Shown: one piece after another, positions 10,169 through 19,008 of the stretch
How the letters are laid out: the number at the start of each line of letters is the position of its first letter
Position numbering within the stretch: the first letter of the stretch is position 1
Assembly (NCBI GenBank): GCA_013285505.1
Contig: CP053450.1
Span: forward strand, 1,968,796-2,032,795
Reading direction: 5' to 3'
Source: Planctomycetota bacterium
GTDB lineage: Bacteria > Planctomycetota > Phycisphaerae > Phycisphaerales > UBA1924
DNA: 64,000 nucleotides
Translations under genes and position numbers: made by a program
The notes under the pieces: generated by a model
The model's database searches: none
What the model was told of the DNA's origin: nothing
The model's input: only the letters and a program-made list of their open reading frames with translations

Positions 10169-11858
10169 TCAGACAGCGAGCGCGCGCATGACCTCGGTGA
10201 TCGAGGTCAGGCCCGCGCGGGTCTTGGCGTAGCCGTCCTGCTTGAGGGTGTGGAGGTGGTCGTTCTTGATCGCCGCGGCGGTGATGCGGGGGGCGTTGAC
10301 CCGCTCCATCACCATCTCGCGGAGTTCATCGTCCATCGAGAGCATCTCGTAGATGCCAAGGCGGCCCCGGAACCCGGTCTCGCGGCAGGCGCGGCACCCG
10401 GTTCCACGGGTCAGCGTGCCGCCCTTGGCGAGTTCGAAATCGGGCGGCACATCCGCGGCCTCCGGCTCGTAGGACTGGAGCGCAGCTCTCGCAGACGCGG
10501 CGGACGAGCCGCTGGGCCAGCACGCCCTCGACCGACGAGGCGACGAGGAAGGGCTCGACGCCCATGTCGAGGAGCCGCGTGATCGAGCCGGAGGCGTCGT
10601 TGGTGTGAAGTGTGGAGAAGACGAGGTGGCCGGTGAGCGAGGCCTGGACCGCGATCTCGGCGGTCTCGCGGTCGCGGATTTCGCCGATCATGACCACGTC
10701 GGGGTCGTGACGCAGGATCGAACGCAGGCCGGCGGAAAAGGTGAGCCCGACCCGGGTATGGACCTGGATCTGGTTGACGCCGGGGACGTGGTACTCGACC
10801 GGGTCTTCGACGGTGATGACCTTGATCTCGTCGCTGACGATGCGGTTGAGCGAGCCGTAGAGCGTGGTCGACTTACCCGAGCCGGTCGGGCCGGTGACGA
10901 GCAAAATGCCGTGCGGGCGCTGGATGAGCTTGTCCCAGCGGCCGAGCACCGTGTCGGGCATGCCCAGCTCGTTGAGGCTCATGAGCACGGCGGTCTTGCT
11001 GAGGATACGGAGCACCACGCCCTCGCCGAAGAGCATGGGGATGACGCTGACACGCAGGTCGAACTCCTGCATGCCGCCACGTTCGCCGCGGTAGCGGAAG
11101 GTGATGCGCCCGTCCTGCGGCAGCCGCTTCTCGGCGATGTTGAGGTTGGCCATGATCTTGAGGCGGCTGACGATCGCGGCCCCGAAGCGGTGAATGGTGG
11201 GGGGGACGTTGGCCCGCTGCATGACGCCGTCGATGCGGTAGCGGACGTTGAGCTCGTGCTCGTAGGGCTCGATGTGGACGTCGGTTGCGCGCTCGTTGAC
11301 CGCCTCGATGAGCAGGTCGTTGACGAGCTTGATGACCGAGGCTTCCTGGGCCTGCTCGATCTCGCCGGCGGTGGAGGAGTCGGTGGCCTCCGGGGCGGTG
11401 GCGTCGGCGTCGGCCGACATCTGGTCGAGCGTGTCGCTGCCCACGCCGTAGTGGGTGCGGATGAACTTGCGCAGCTCGTCCTCGTCGGCGAGCACCAGGT
11501 CGATCGCGCAGCCGGTCACCAGCCGCAACTCGTCGAGAGCGTCGAGGTTGAAGGGGTCGCTGGTGGCGATCGTGAGGCGGTCGGCGGCCTGGGCGATGGG
11601 CACGCAGCTCTGCCGGTAGACCAGCTTGGCGGGCAGGGTCTCGAGCACCTTGGCCTCGACCTCGACGGTCGCGAGATCGACCACCGCCATGTGAAAGTGC
11701 TCGCCGAGGGATTCGAGGACCTGATCGCGCGAGAGGAACCCGCGTCGGACGAGGACGCGGTCGAGCCGCTCGCCGGTCGAGCGGTGCTCGGCCTCCGCGG
11801 TCTCGAGTTGATCGCTGGAGATCAGGCCAAGGTCAACGAGTGTGGTGCCGATGGTCAT
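10169..11858 (-). CDS. gspE: Type II secretion / type IV pilus assembly ATPase GspE (one indel)
   Basis: GspE is the cytoplasmic hexameric ATPase that drives pseudopilus growth. The protein has about 563 residues after repair. It has an N-terminal GspE-N (MshEN) domain (residues 1-150). The ATPase core has Walker A GPTGSGKSTTLYG, the Asp box VITVEDPVEY, Walker B VVMIGEIRDRETAEIA and the His box LVFSTLHTND. A C-terminal zinc element contains CESCA and CRACRETG. A two-base loss at a GCGC site (10478-10484) breaks the frame; repair gives CESCALQSYEPEAAD. The ATG at 11858 starts MTIGTTLVDLGLI, and a TACAAT box lies only about 10 bases upstream. It is transcribed away from the rest of the T2SS genes. 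Confidence 0.92.
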
Positions 11859-12030
11859 GCGTGCTGTATTGTACCGGCCGGAGCCGCCGCGGCCGCACAG
11901 TGTTTGCGCGCGCGCCGGCTCGTCCAATAAGAACACGGGTGCGGTGCCGCTGGCGAGCGGCGGGGGCGTCCGCCGCGCGGCGCGCGCAGCCGAACGGGCC
12001 GCACCCGGGCGAATCACCACCACGAGAAAG

Positions 12031-12051
12031 GCCCGGACGCGGGGCCCGGGC
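12031..12051 (-). terminator. Hairpin with U-rich tail, minus strand
   Basis: Read on the minus strand, GCCCGG...CCGGGC forms a 6-bp stem followed by CCTTTCTC. It lies about 38 bases beyond the stop of the possible small ORF 12089-12202 and about 275 bases beyond queD. A transcript therefore seems to end here rather than at queD. Confidence 0.4.
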
Positions 12052-12088
12052 TGGTGGTGTGGATAGAGCCGTGCCGTGGCGGCGGCTC

Positions 12089-12202
12089 TCAGGCGGTGGA
12101 GCCGAGCCCGACCCGCCTTGGGGACTTGCCGGCGGCCAGCTGCGAGAGCACGTGCGAGACTGCACGTGCGGCACGCACGGAGCGGCGATGACATCGTGAC
12201 AT
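12089..12202 (-). CDS. Possible small protein (37 residues)
   Basis: A short ORF starts at an ATG and ends SHVLSQLAAGKSPRRVGLG-STA. Its last 20 codons are almost all G or C at the third base (19 of 20), the local coding signature, and a terminator-like hairpin follows the stop. The first 17 codons lack this bias, so either only the 3' part is real and the frame is broken upstream, or the ORF is chance. I do not recognise a family. Confidence 0.22.
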   Translation of the reverse strand: MSRCHRRSVRAARAVSHVLSQLAAGKSPRRVGLGSTA

Positions 12203-12277
12203 GGAGCATGGACAATCCGCGGCAGTGTGTCGGCAACGGGCGCGGCAGGACGGGCGTGTACGCGCGCCATGACGCGG

Positions 12278-12299
12278 GCCCCTCGCTCGCGCGAGGGGC
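12278..12299. terminator. GC-rich hairpin after queD
   Basis: A perfect 9-bp stem GCCCCTCGC / GCGAGGGGC with loop TCGC lies 28 bases past the queD stop. It is nearly the same stem as the rpsG terminator but has no T-run in the queD direction. Confidence 0.45.
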
Positions 12300-12326
12300 T
12301 CTATCGGTCACCGTGTATGGGGCGGG

Positions 12327-13128
12327 TCAGGCCGGGTATTCGCTGCTGGTGCGGTCGGTCTCCCAGACGCGGACCGAGCGGAGGGAGACGCCCTCGCCCA
12401 GGGTGGCGACCGGACCGGTCAGCAGGTCGTGGCAGATGCGGGCGATGTTCTCGACGGTGGGGATCACCCCCGTGCCGTCGGCGAACTCTTCGGTGTCGAG
12501 GTTGAGGTGCTTGTGGTCGAAGCGGTCGATGACCGTCTCGTCCACCGCCCGCTCGAGGGCGTCGGTCGAGAAGGCCGCGAGCCCGCCCGTGGGCACCGCG
12601 ACGCGCACCTCGAGCCGGTAGTTGTGCCCGTGGCCGTTGGGGTTGGTGCACTTGCCGAAGTAGTCGCGGTTGGTCTGCTCGTCCCACGAGGCCACGTGCA
12701 GCCGGTGGGCCGCGGCGAAGTCGAAGCGGAGCAGAACGGTCGCGAGATGGGGCGAGTCGGTGGCCATGGCCAGGGCATGGTACGGCGAGAGGGCCAGCGT
12801 GAGGCCGGTGACCGCGACGGGGAGAGTCCCGGCCAGGTCCCGCAGCGACGAGGCGAGGAGGGTGCCGAGATCGGCGGGGGTCGGGTCTGCCGCCGCCCGG
12901 TCGAGCCGCGGCCGGACGGTCTGGTGGACCGCGTCGTCGATGGTCTTGATATTGATGAGGTAGCCGCTGGTGGGGTCGGGGGCGCCGCGGCACTCCACGG
13001 TGCACTCGATGAAGGGCGAGAGGCCGGTCATGGGGGGGGCGGCCGGCGTAGCCGTTGACGCCGCGGGGCCGCGAAGTGCCGCCCGGCCGGACCGCGAACC
13101 GGGTTGTGCGTCGGAGGAGTGTGGTCAC
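12327..13128 (-). CDS. queD: 6-pyruvoyl-tetrahydropterin synthase / QueD-like protein with extra N-terminal T-fold half (one indel)
   Basis: QueD-type enzymes convert dihydroneopterin triphosphate to 6-carboxy-tetrahydropterin on the queuosine pathway. The C-terminal 130 residues have all the landmarks: zinc ligands in FDFAAAHRLH and NGHGHNY, catalytic Cys in FGKCTNPNGHG, FDHKHLN, and the PTVENIA glutamate that binds the pterin. About 110 residues precede it, with FIECTVECRGAPDPTSGYLI resembling a second, degenerate T-fold half. The first codons (TTLLRRTTRFAVRPGG) are in another frame, joined across a run of eight Gs (13032-13039) where one base is probably extra. This is the one break that is a plain homopolymer, not GCGC. 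The start is a GTG at 13128; a shorter product could begin at 13031. Confidence 0.82.
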
Positions 13129-13235
13129 GGGGACACGATAGCTCGGGTGCTGGGGTCAGTGTCCCCACGCCCCCCCGACCCCCGCCCACGTCCCCCGCGC
13201 CGCCGCCCGCGGCGCGTGGCCGATAGGATGGAGGC

Positions 13236-13948
13236 ATGAAGCACACCGCCCCCGCCTGCGCGGCCCGTACAGCGTCCTGCGTCCTTGCCTGCCTGCTCGG
13301 TCTTGTCTCGGGCGCGGCGCGCGCAGCAGACGCCCCCGGCCGCACCGGCAGCCCCGGCCGCGCCCCGCGCCGGCTCCGCAACCGGAGAAGACCCCCGTGG
13401 ACACGCTCGCGAAGGATCCCGCCGCCGTTCTGGGCTTTACGATGCTCGACATCACCGGCGAGCCGGTGGCGTTGGAGGAATTTGCGGGCAAGGTGGTGCT
13501 GTTTGTGAATGTCGCGACCAAATGCGGGCTGACGCCGCAGTACGAGGGCCTGCAGAGCCTCTACGAGACGTACGAGGACGAGGGGCTGGTGATCCTGGGC
13601 TTCCCGGCCAACAACTTCGGCGGGCAGGAGCCGGGCACCGAGGCGGAGATCCTTGAGTTCTGCACGGGCACCTACGACGTGACGTTCCCGATGTTCAGCA
13701 AGATCAGCGTGGTGGGGGAGGACCGGCACCCGCTGTACGCCAAGCTGGCGGCGGCGATGGCCGAGCAGGGCGGGGAGCCGACGTGGAACTTCACCAAGTA
13801 TGCGGTGGACCGCACGGGGCACGTGGTCAAGCGGTTCGACCCGCGGACCGCGCCCAACGACGCGAAGTTCGTCGCGGAGATCGAGCGGCTGCTGGCTGAG
13901 CCGGCGCCCGCGGGCGCGGCGGATGAGGGCGGAGAGACGCCGGCCTGA
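13236..13948 (+). CDS. Exported glutathione-peroxidase-family protein (two indels)
   Basis: The core (from 13397) is a cysteine-type glutathione peroxidase fold. It has the peroxidatic Cys in NVATKCGLTPQYEGLQ, the conserved Gln in FPANNFGGQEPGT, and the Trp-Asn pair in TWNFTKYAVDRTGHVV. Bacterial members usually draw electrons from thioredoxin. Unusually, it starts with a signal peptide (CVLACLLGLVSGAA, then a cleavage site) and a proline/alanine linker, so it should act in the periplasm or be secreted. The linker frames are broken at 13311-13325 and 13359-13370, both GCGC runs; repair gives APAPAPQPEKTPVDTL. It ends 23 bases before gspF and may share its transcript. Confidence 0.85.
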
Positions 13949-13971
13949 GAGACTCTGGAGAGAGACCCGCG

Positions 13972-15161
13972 ATGCCGCGATTTCAGTACACAGCTCTGGA
14001 CATGTCGGGCAAGCGCCTGGCGGGGGTGCTCAACGGGCAGAACGAGCAGGCGGTGCTCGCCGAGCTCGAGGGCCGGTCGCTGGTGCCGGTGCAGATCCAG
14101 GAGAAGCCGGAGCGTGCCTCGCTGGGCCGCAAGGGCCTGAGCGCCCGGCGGCTGGCGGAGGTCTACATCCAGCTGGCCGACATGCTGCAGGCCGGTGTGC
14201 CGGTGCTGCGGGCGCTGCACGTGCTGGCCGGGCAGAAGGACCAGCGGGTGGCGACGGTCTTCCGGGAGGTCGCGACGGCGGTCTCCGAGGGCGACGAGCT
14301 GGGCGAGGCGATGAGCCGGCGGCCGGACATCTTCAAGCCGACGCACGTGGCGATCATCCGCGCGGGCGAGAAGGGCGGCTTTCTCGAGGACGCGATGGCC
14401 CGGCTCGGGCAGTTTGTCGAGACCCAGGCCGAGCTGCGCAGCAAGCTGACCGGCAGCATGGTCTATCCGCTCGTGCTGGTCGGCATGGGCGGGGTCATCC
14501 TGGTGGTGATCTTCGCGGTGATGATCCCCAAGGTGCGGCCGATGTTTGACCGCATCGAGCAGCTGCCGGCGGTGACGGAGATGGTCTTTGCGGTCGCCAA
14601 CGTCGCGTCGAACTATGCGCCGGTGGTCTTCGGCGTCGCGGCGGCGTGCGTGGTGGGGTTTGTGCTGGCCAAGCGCAAGCCGGCGGTGCAGCGGGCGGCT
14701 GGACCGGGTGACGCTGCGGTGCCCCGGCGTGGGCCCGCTGGTGCGGTCGATCGCGGTGGCGCGGTTTGCGCGCATGCTGGGGACGATGATCAGCAACGGC
14801 GTGCCGATGCTGGGGGCGCTGGCGACGGGCGCGGACCGCGGCGGGCAACATCATCCTGGAGGAGGCGATCGAGCAGGCGGGCGAGGAAGTGGGGGCCGGC
14901 GAGCCGCTGGCGGCCTCGCTGGGCAAGTCCGGGCTGTTCTCGGCCGACGTGATCGAGATGCTGACCGTGGGTGAGGAGGCCGGCAACCTCGACAAGGTGC
15001 TGATCCGGATCGCCGACACCGTGGAGGTGAGGGTGGAGCGGCTGCTGACCAACTTGATCAGGCTGGTCGAGCCGCTGCTGATCGCCGCGATCGCCGCGAT
15101 CGTGTTCGTGATCGCGGTCTCGCTGATTCTTCCGCTGACGCAGTTGAGTGATATCAAGTAG
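13972..15161 (+). CDS. gspF: Type II secretion inner-membrane platform protein GspF (two indels)
   Basis: GspF is the polytopic platform protein that couples GspE to the pseudopilus. After repair it is 397 residues, the usual size. It has an N-terminal PRFQYTALDMSGKRLAG start and two GspF domains, the first containing LADMLQAGVPVLRALHVLAG and GEKGGFLEDAM, the second VARFARMLGTMISNGVPMLG and GEEAGNLDKVL. There are hydrophobic segments near residues 170, 220 and 370, and the ending is LILPLTQLSDIK. Breaks at 14692-14699 and 14828-14834 each lose two bases from a GCGC run; repair gives QRARLDRVTL and ATGARTAAGNIILEEA. It is the first plus-strand gene of the T2SS locus. Confidence 0.93.
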
Positions 15162-15266
15162 TCTCGGTCCGCGGCGGTTGGCCGCACGCTCGAGGCATTC
15201 GCCGAGCAACCCGCAGGGATTCTGGAGTCTCGCGGGGCAGTGGCCCCGGACGGGGCACGGGGCAGC

Positions 15267-16954
15267 ATGAAGTTCAGCACGACCCAGATTCTCCTGTTCA
15301 TCGGCGAACGCCGCACGCAGCGGAACATCCGGTCGCTGGTGAAGTTCATCGGGATCCTGCTGGGCCTGATCGTGCTCTACAGCGTGCTGTTCCACTTCAT
15401 CATGATGCACGAGGGGCAGCGGCACAGCTGGGTGACCGGCTTCTACTGGGTGCTCACGGTGATGTCCACGCTCGGGTTTGGGGACATCACGTTCGAGAGC
15501 GATCTCGGCCGCGTGTTCTCGATCGTGGTGCTGGTGACCGGCGTCGTGTTTCTGCTCATTCTGCTGCCGTTTACGATCATCCAGTTCTTCTACGCCCCGT
15601 GGGTGGAAGCGCAGGCGGCGGCACGGACGCCCCGGGAGGTCGTGGCGGACGCGCGGGGCCACGTCATCCTGACCGACTACAACCCGGTGACGACGGCGCT
15701 GATCCGGCGGCTGGACAAGGCGGGGGTGCCGTACGTGCTGATTGTGCCCGACTTCGAGGAGGCCTCGAAGCACCACGACATGGGGCTGCGGGTCATGTTC
15801 GGTCCGCTGGACAGCCCGGAGACCTACCGCCTCGCGCGGGCGGAAACAGCGGGGCTGGTCGCGGCAACGAACGACGACGTCGTCAACACGAACGTGTCGT
15901 TTCTCGTGCGGCGTGTGTCGCCGAACGTGCCGATCGTGGCGACGGCCTCGGGGCCGACGGCCGCGACGATTCTGTCGCACGCCGGCGCGACACGCGTGCT
16001 GCAACTGGGCAGCATGATGGGCAGGTCGCTGGCCCGCTGCATGGTGGGCGGCGACGCGATGACGCATGTGGTCGGGAGGTGGGACGAGCTGCTGATCGCG
16101 GAGGCGAACACGCACCGCACGCCGCTGGTTGGGAAGTCGCTGCGCGAGAACCGGATGAGTGAGCTGGGTGTGAGTGTGATCGGTCTCTGGCAGCGTGGCG
16201 AGTACAAGCACGCCACGCCCGACTCGGTGGTGGAGGAGCACACGATTCTCGTGCTCGCCGGCTCGGCCGAGCAGTTCACCAACTACGACGAGGGGTTTGC
16301 GATCTACAACGTCTCGACCAAGCCCGTGCTCATTCTGGGCGGCGGGCGGGTCGGGTCATCGGCCGCTCGGGCGCTCTCTGAACGTGGCGTCGACTGGCGG
16401 ATCGTCGATCTCGACCCCGACTGCGTGCCGCCGGGAGAGCAGGGCATTCTCGGTGATGTGCGGGACCCCGAGATTCTCGATCGGGCGGGGCTGCGGGATG
16501 CGCCGGCCGTCTTGGTCACGACGCACGACGACAGTTTGAATATCTACCTGACGATCTACTGCCGGTCGGTGCGGGAGGACATCCAGATCATCAGCCGCGC
16601 GACGCTCGAGCAGAACACCGACACGCTGCACAGCGCCGGCGCGGATTTTGTGCACTCGTACGCCTCGATGGGATCGAACAGCATCCTGAACCAGATTCAC
16701 GGCGACCGCATCGCGACCGTTACCGAGGGGTTCGACATTTTCCGTATGACCGTCCCGAAGACGCTGGGCGGCAAGACGCTCGCCGAGTGCGGCGTCCGCG
16801 AACGCACCGGGTGCACGATCGTGGCAGTGCGGGACCACGGGGGCTCGATCCTGATCAACCCCCCGCGGCGACGACGCTCGAGGCCGGGCGTGAGATCGTG
16901 CTCGCGGGCACGGACGAGTCGGAGGCCAAGTTCAAGGCCGAGTTCGGAGACTGA
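15267..16954 (+). CDS. Two-TM potassium channel with tandem TrkA/RCK domains (one indel)
   Basis: The N-terminus has two membrane helices (about residues 27-50 and 78-110) around a pore loop with filter TVMSTLGFGDI, typical of prokaryotic K+ channels. Two cytoplasmic RCK modules follow. The first begins GHVILTDYNPVTTAL and lacks the usual glycine-rich nucleotide motif. The second begins VLILGGGRVGSSAARAL with an intact GxGxxG and a downstream aspartate pair. A TrkA-C like domain ends the protein. A break at 16858-16868 (a C-run followed by GCGG) displaces the last 30 residues; repaired, they read AATTLEAGREIVLAGT and stop at TGA 16954. It sits inside the T2SS locus without an obvious functional link. 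The ATG at 15267 is chosen over an upstream GTG. Confidence 0.85.
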
Positions 16955-17045
16955 GCGGTGTGCGTGGTGAGTCGCGGCGGGCGCGCGGACCGCTCGGTCG
17001 GCGGGGATTGAACCACTTCCGGCCTTGGCGGGTATCAAACGGGGG

Positions 17046-17074
17046 TTGCGGTCGCGTGATCGCTATGCTAGTAT
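17046..17074 (+). promoter_or_regulatory. Promoter of the gspG-M run
   Basis: TTGCGG and TAGTAT are separated by 17 bases (a second -10 candidate, TATGCT, overlaps at 17064). They lie about 110 bases before gspG, in a spacer that otherwise has no coding potential. Confidence 0.55.
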
Positions 17075-17086
17075 CGACTAATGTCA

Positions 17087-17108
17087 GGCCGGAGAAGGGT
17101 CTCCGGCC
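17087..17108 (+). promoter_or_regulatory. Leader hairpin upstream of gspG
   Basis: GGCCGGAGA / TCTCCGGCC form a perfect 9-bp stem with loop AGGG just after the expected transcription start, followed by GAAAACG. It could stabilise the 5' end of the mRNA or act as an attenuator. There is no long T-run, so full termination is unlikely. Confidence 0.4.
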
Positions 17109-17183
17109 GAAAACGACAGCTGACAGGAACGGAGTCTGCGGGCCGGGGTTTAGCCTGGTTCGCATCAGAAAGGAAGCTCACCG

Positions 17184-17687
17184 ATGCAGCGCAAGACCCG
17201 CGCGAGGGGTTTCACCCTCATCGAAGTCATGATCGTCATCGCCATCGTTCTGGCCCTCGCGGCCATCGTCGGCGTAGCGGTGCTTGGCCGTCGCGACCAG
17301 GCGGACATCTCGATCACCCAGATCAAGCTCAACAACCTCAAGTCGGGCCTCAAGCAGTTCAACTTCGACTTCGGCCGCTGGCCGACGGAGGAAGAGGGCA
17401 TCGCCGTCTTGTGGGACAAGGAGGCGCTTGATCCGGAGGCCGACGTGAACAAGTACCTCGGGAAGGGCTACATGGACGAGCCCACGCCGCAGGATCAGTG
17501 GGGTAACGAGTGGGGGTACGCGTTTCCGAGCATCCGCGGCGACGAGACCGAGTACGACCTGTGGTCGTTCGGTCCCAACGGCGAGGACGAGCAGGGCGAG
17601 GGCGACGACATCGTCTCCTGGCGCAGGGATTCCGAGGACGGTGACTTCGGTGGCGACATGATGCCGCCGCCTCCTTCGGGCGGTTGA
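17184..17687 (+). CDS. gspG: Major pseudopilin GspG
   Basis: A 167-residue major pseudopilin that polymerises into the T2SS piston. The prepilin signal is KTRARG|FTLIEVMIVIAIV with Gly at -1, Phe at +1 and Glu at +5, followed by the hydrophobic assembly helix. The GspG signatures LNNLKSGLKQFNFDFGRWPT and PTPQDQWGNEWGY are present, as is the calcium loop YDLWSFGPNGEDEQGEGDDI before SW, with its acidic residues kept. An acidic, glycine/proline-rich tail follows. AAAGGAAG lies before the ATG. It is the first gene of a run of overlapping T2SS genes. Confidence 0.95.
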   Translation: MQRKTRARGFTLIEVMIVIAIVLALAAIVGVAVLGRRDQADISITQIKLNNLKSGLKQFNFDFGRWPTEEEGIAVLWDKEALDPEADVNKYLGKGYMDEPTPQDQWGNEWGYAFPSIRGDETEYDLWSFGPNGEDEQGEGDDIVSWRRDSEDGDFGGDMMPPPPSGG

Positions 17688-17740
17688 GTCGATTGGTCGG
17701 ACCCGGCACGAGCGGGGCGGAGCCCCGGCGGACACACATC

Positions 17741-18490
17741 ATGCGCGGTCGCGCGTTCACGATTATCGAGATCATGGTTGTTGTGCTGCTCGCCAGCGCG
17801 ATCAGCGCGATTCTGATCCCGACGCTGGTCGGGCGCGTGACGGGCACCAAGCTCGATGGCGCGTCGAGCGCGCTGCGGTTCGGCGCGGCGATCGCCGGGG
17901 CCGAGGCGAAGCGCAACGGCGAGATGACGGTGTTCGTCGCGGAGAAGGACGGCGACGAGTGGGTCTTGTACGCCGAGCCGATCGAGCCGGGGCAGATCGA
18001 GTCGGTCCTGGGGCGCGACTCGCTCGACGCGCCGCCGGAGGAGATGCCGGAGGAAGACCTGCCGCAACGCAAGCGTGTCGAGGTGGGGTCGTTCGACGGT
18101 GTGGAGATCCGGGATGCGCGGCTCGTGGCGTTGTTGCCCGAGGAAGAGGCCGACGGTGTTTCTGCAGAGGAGCTGTTCGGGGAAATGCCCGAGTCTGAGC
18201 AGGACATCGACTTCGGGCTCGGCCTGGGGCCGGACGCGGGCGGGTCGCCGCAGCGGTGGGTGTTCGGCGTGTTCTTTGCCGACGGCTCGGCGCGGCCCGC
18301 GCGGAGGCTGTATCTGATCGCCGATGAGGGTCGGCGTCAGCGTTCGGTGCGGTTGCGGCCGCTGACCGGGACGATGCAGATCGAGCCGGTCGATTCGTTC
18401 GCCGAGGCACCGATCGAAGAGGGTGATGACGAGGCCGTCGTGCCCCCGGTCCCGGTGCCGGGGGGCGAGGCGGCGGGAGGCGGGCCATGA
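17741..18490 (+). CDS. gspH: Minor pseudopilin GspH-like
   Basis: A 249-residue protein with a prepilin-type N-terminus, MRGRA|FTIIEIMVVVLLAS. Glu +5 is present but alanine replaces glycine at -1, a tolerated but uncommon substrate for the prepilin peptidase. The rest is acidic and poorly conserved, longer than typical GspH, with a C-terminal EEGDDEAVVPPVPVPGGEAA tail. The ATG at 17741 is preferred over upstream in-frame starts because it places the signal correctly. It shares an ATGA overlap with the next gene, which suggests translational coupling. Assignment as GspH rests on gene order and the N-terminus. Confidence 0.78.
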   Translation: MRGRAFTIIEIMVVVLLASAISAILIPTLVGRVTGTKLDGASSALRFGAAIAGAEAKRNGEMTVFVAEKDGDEWVLYAEPIEPGQIESVLGRDSLDAPPEEMPEEDLPQRKRVEVGSFDGVEIRDARLVALLPEEEADGVSAEELFGEMPESEQDIDFGLGLGPDAGGSPQRWVFGVFFADGSARPARRLYLIADEGRRQRSVRLRPLTGTMQIEPVDSFAEAPIEEGDDEAVVPPVPVPGGEAAGGGP

Positions 18491-19005
18491 CTCGGAACAC
18501 GGCGCGCGGCTGGGTGTTGCTCGAGATGATGGTCTCGCTGGCGATCTTCGTGATGACGGCGACCGCGGTGCTCAGTGCGCTGGACAGAGGGCTCTCGTCG
18601 GCCGAACGCACGCGCGACCGGGCCAAGGCGGTTGATCTGGCACTCTCGACGATGGTGAAGCTCGAAGCGGGGCTGGGAACGGTGCAGAGCCTCGTGGGCC
18701 CGGTCCCGGCGTGGGAGCCGCCACTCGTGAGTGAGGGGCCGTTTGATGAATCGGCTCCGGGCGGGTTCTCCGAGACTGTCCCTCAGGACTCGATGTGGGA
18801 GATCGAGATCGACACGATGCGGTCGGAGTTCCCGGGTCTCACGCTCGTGACGGTGACCGTGGTGAAGCGGGCGGGGCCGGACAGCGATTCGCTGGTCGCG
18901 TCGTACACGCTGCACCAACTCGTGCGGCTCGGCGACGAGGGCGCGGACACCGTCGGTGAACTGGACGACATGGCGGTGGAGGCATCGCAGGGAGAAGGGC
19001 TGTAG
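18487..19005 (+). CDS. gspI: Minor pseudopilin GspI-like
   Basis: A 172-residue prepilin-like protein, MTRNTARG|WVLLEMMVSLAIFV: Gly -1, Trp at +1 (normally Phe or Met) and Glu at +5, then the hydrophobic helix. Its short size, position between GspH and GspJ, and the LLEMMVSLAIF helix fit GspI, which nucleates the tip complex with GspJ and GspK. The start overlaps the gspH stop (ATGA). Confidence 0.78.
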   Translation: MTRNTARGWVLLEMMVSLAIFVMTATAVLSALDRGLSSAERTRDRAKAVDLALSTMVKLEAGLGTVQSLVGPVPAWEPPLVSEGPFDESAPGGFSETVPQDSMWEIEIDTMRSEFPGLTLVTVTVVKRAGPDSDSLVASYTLHQLVRLGDEGADTVGELDDMAVEASQGEGL

Positions 19006-19008
19006 GCG

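Larger units (their letters stand above)
11859..12326. other. 468-base spacer between gspE and queD
   Basis: The stretch holds a TACAAT -10-like box for gspE (complement of 11866-11871), two GC-rich hairpins (12031-12051 and 12278-12299) and one possible 37-residue minus-strand ORF. It is rich in GCGC runs, so further indels could hide a longer small gene. Nothing else is recognisable. Confidence 0.5.

Noticed and set aside
16985..17015. tRNA-like T-loop (GGTTCAATCCCC on the minus strand)
   Set aside because: The T-stem does not pair and no acceptor stem, D-arm or anticodon arm can be drawn around it.
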